Shown here piece after piece: positions 5,810-5,828 of a DNA stretch of 5,828 nucleotides. Under the pieces are notes generated by a model, which saw nothing but the letters and a program-made list of their open reading frames with translations, was not told the origin of the DNA and did no database searches. Positions within the stretch are counted from its first letter, which is position 1. Each line of letters starts with the position of its first letter. Where the stretch lies: positions 1 to 5,828 of the forward strand of contig LCLH01000046.1 in NCBI GenBank assembly GCA_001001925.1, in the 5' to 3' direction. Both the position numbers and the translations under genes were made by a program. This DNA is from Candidatus Magasanikbacteria bacterium GW2011_GWC2_45_8. Its GTDB lineage: Bacteria; Patescibacteriota; Patescibacteriia; Magasanikbacterales; UBA10146.

Positions 5810-5828
5810 TAAGTCTACCGCATCCCCT

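Overview
The window looks like a chromosomal segment from an uncultivated bacterium with small-genome traits, most likely a member of the Candidate Phyla Radiation (Patescibacteria, Parcubacteria-like). This is inference. It rests on the absence of convincing Shine-Dalgarno sequences before the genes, -10 boxes sitting about 6 to 14 bases before the dnaB and glycosyltransferase start codons (leaderless or near-leaderless mRNAs), very tight packing, and an intein in a replication gene. No rRNA, tRNA, CRISPR array or insertion sequence was seen.

Layout. Positions 1-195 (minus) hold the N-terminus of a family 4 glycosyltransferase running off the left edge. A 145-base divergent gap follows, containing a 25-base-arm imperfect inverted repeat. 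Positions 341-1636 (plus) encode a polytopic membrane protein resembling GT-C glycosyltransferases, so the left third is probably part of a cell-surface glycan region. After a 148-base gap with a hairpin and a TATAAT box comes dnaB (1785-4637, plus), the replicative helicase. It is interrupted at the RESG/SIEQ junction by a 429-residue intein that carries a two-motif LAGLIDADG homing endonuclease and a helix-turn-helix-like segment. Downstream are a broken ybaB (4511-4781) and an intact recR (4778-5380), which overlap by ATGA. rplU (ribosomal protein L21) lies convergently on the minus strand (5438-5752), with its own terminator at 5383-5410 and a near-consensus promoter at 5780-5809.

How the genes fit together. 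DnaB unwinds DNA at the fork. YbaB and RecR belong to the widespread ybaB-recR pair: YbaB binds DNA and RecR loads RecA in RecFOR repair. The middle of the window is therefore replication and repair, and the right end is translation.

Main points of interest: (1) the full-length intein with endonuclease inside dnaB; (2) ybaB split by an internal deletion of about 15 codons that shifts frame; (3) an 82-residue non-DnaB tail on the helicase frame that runs into ybaB, suggesting a second frame error or decay a few hundred bases away; (4) the unexplained long inverted repeat at 258-323. Points 2 and 3 could be real decay or assembly error, and the sequence alone cannot decide. No wholly new system is evident.
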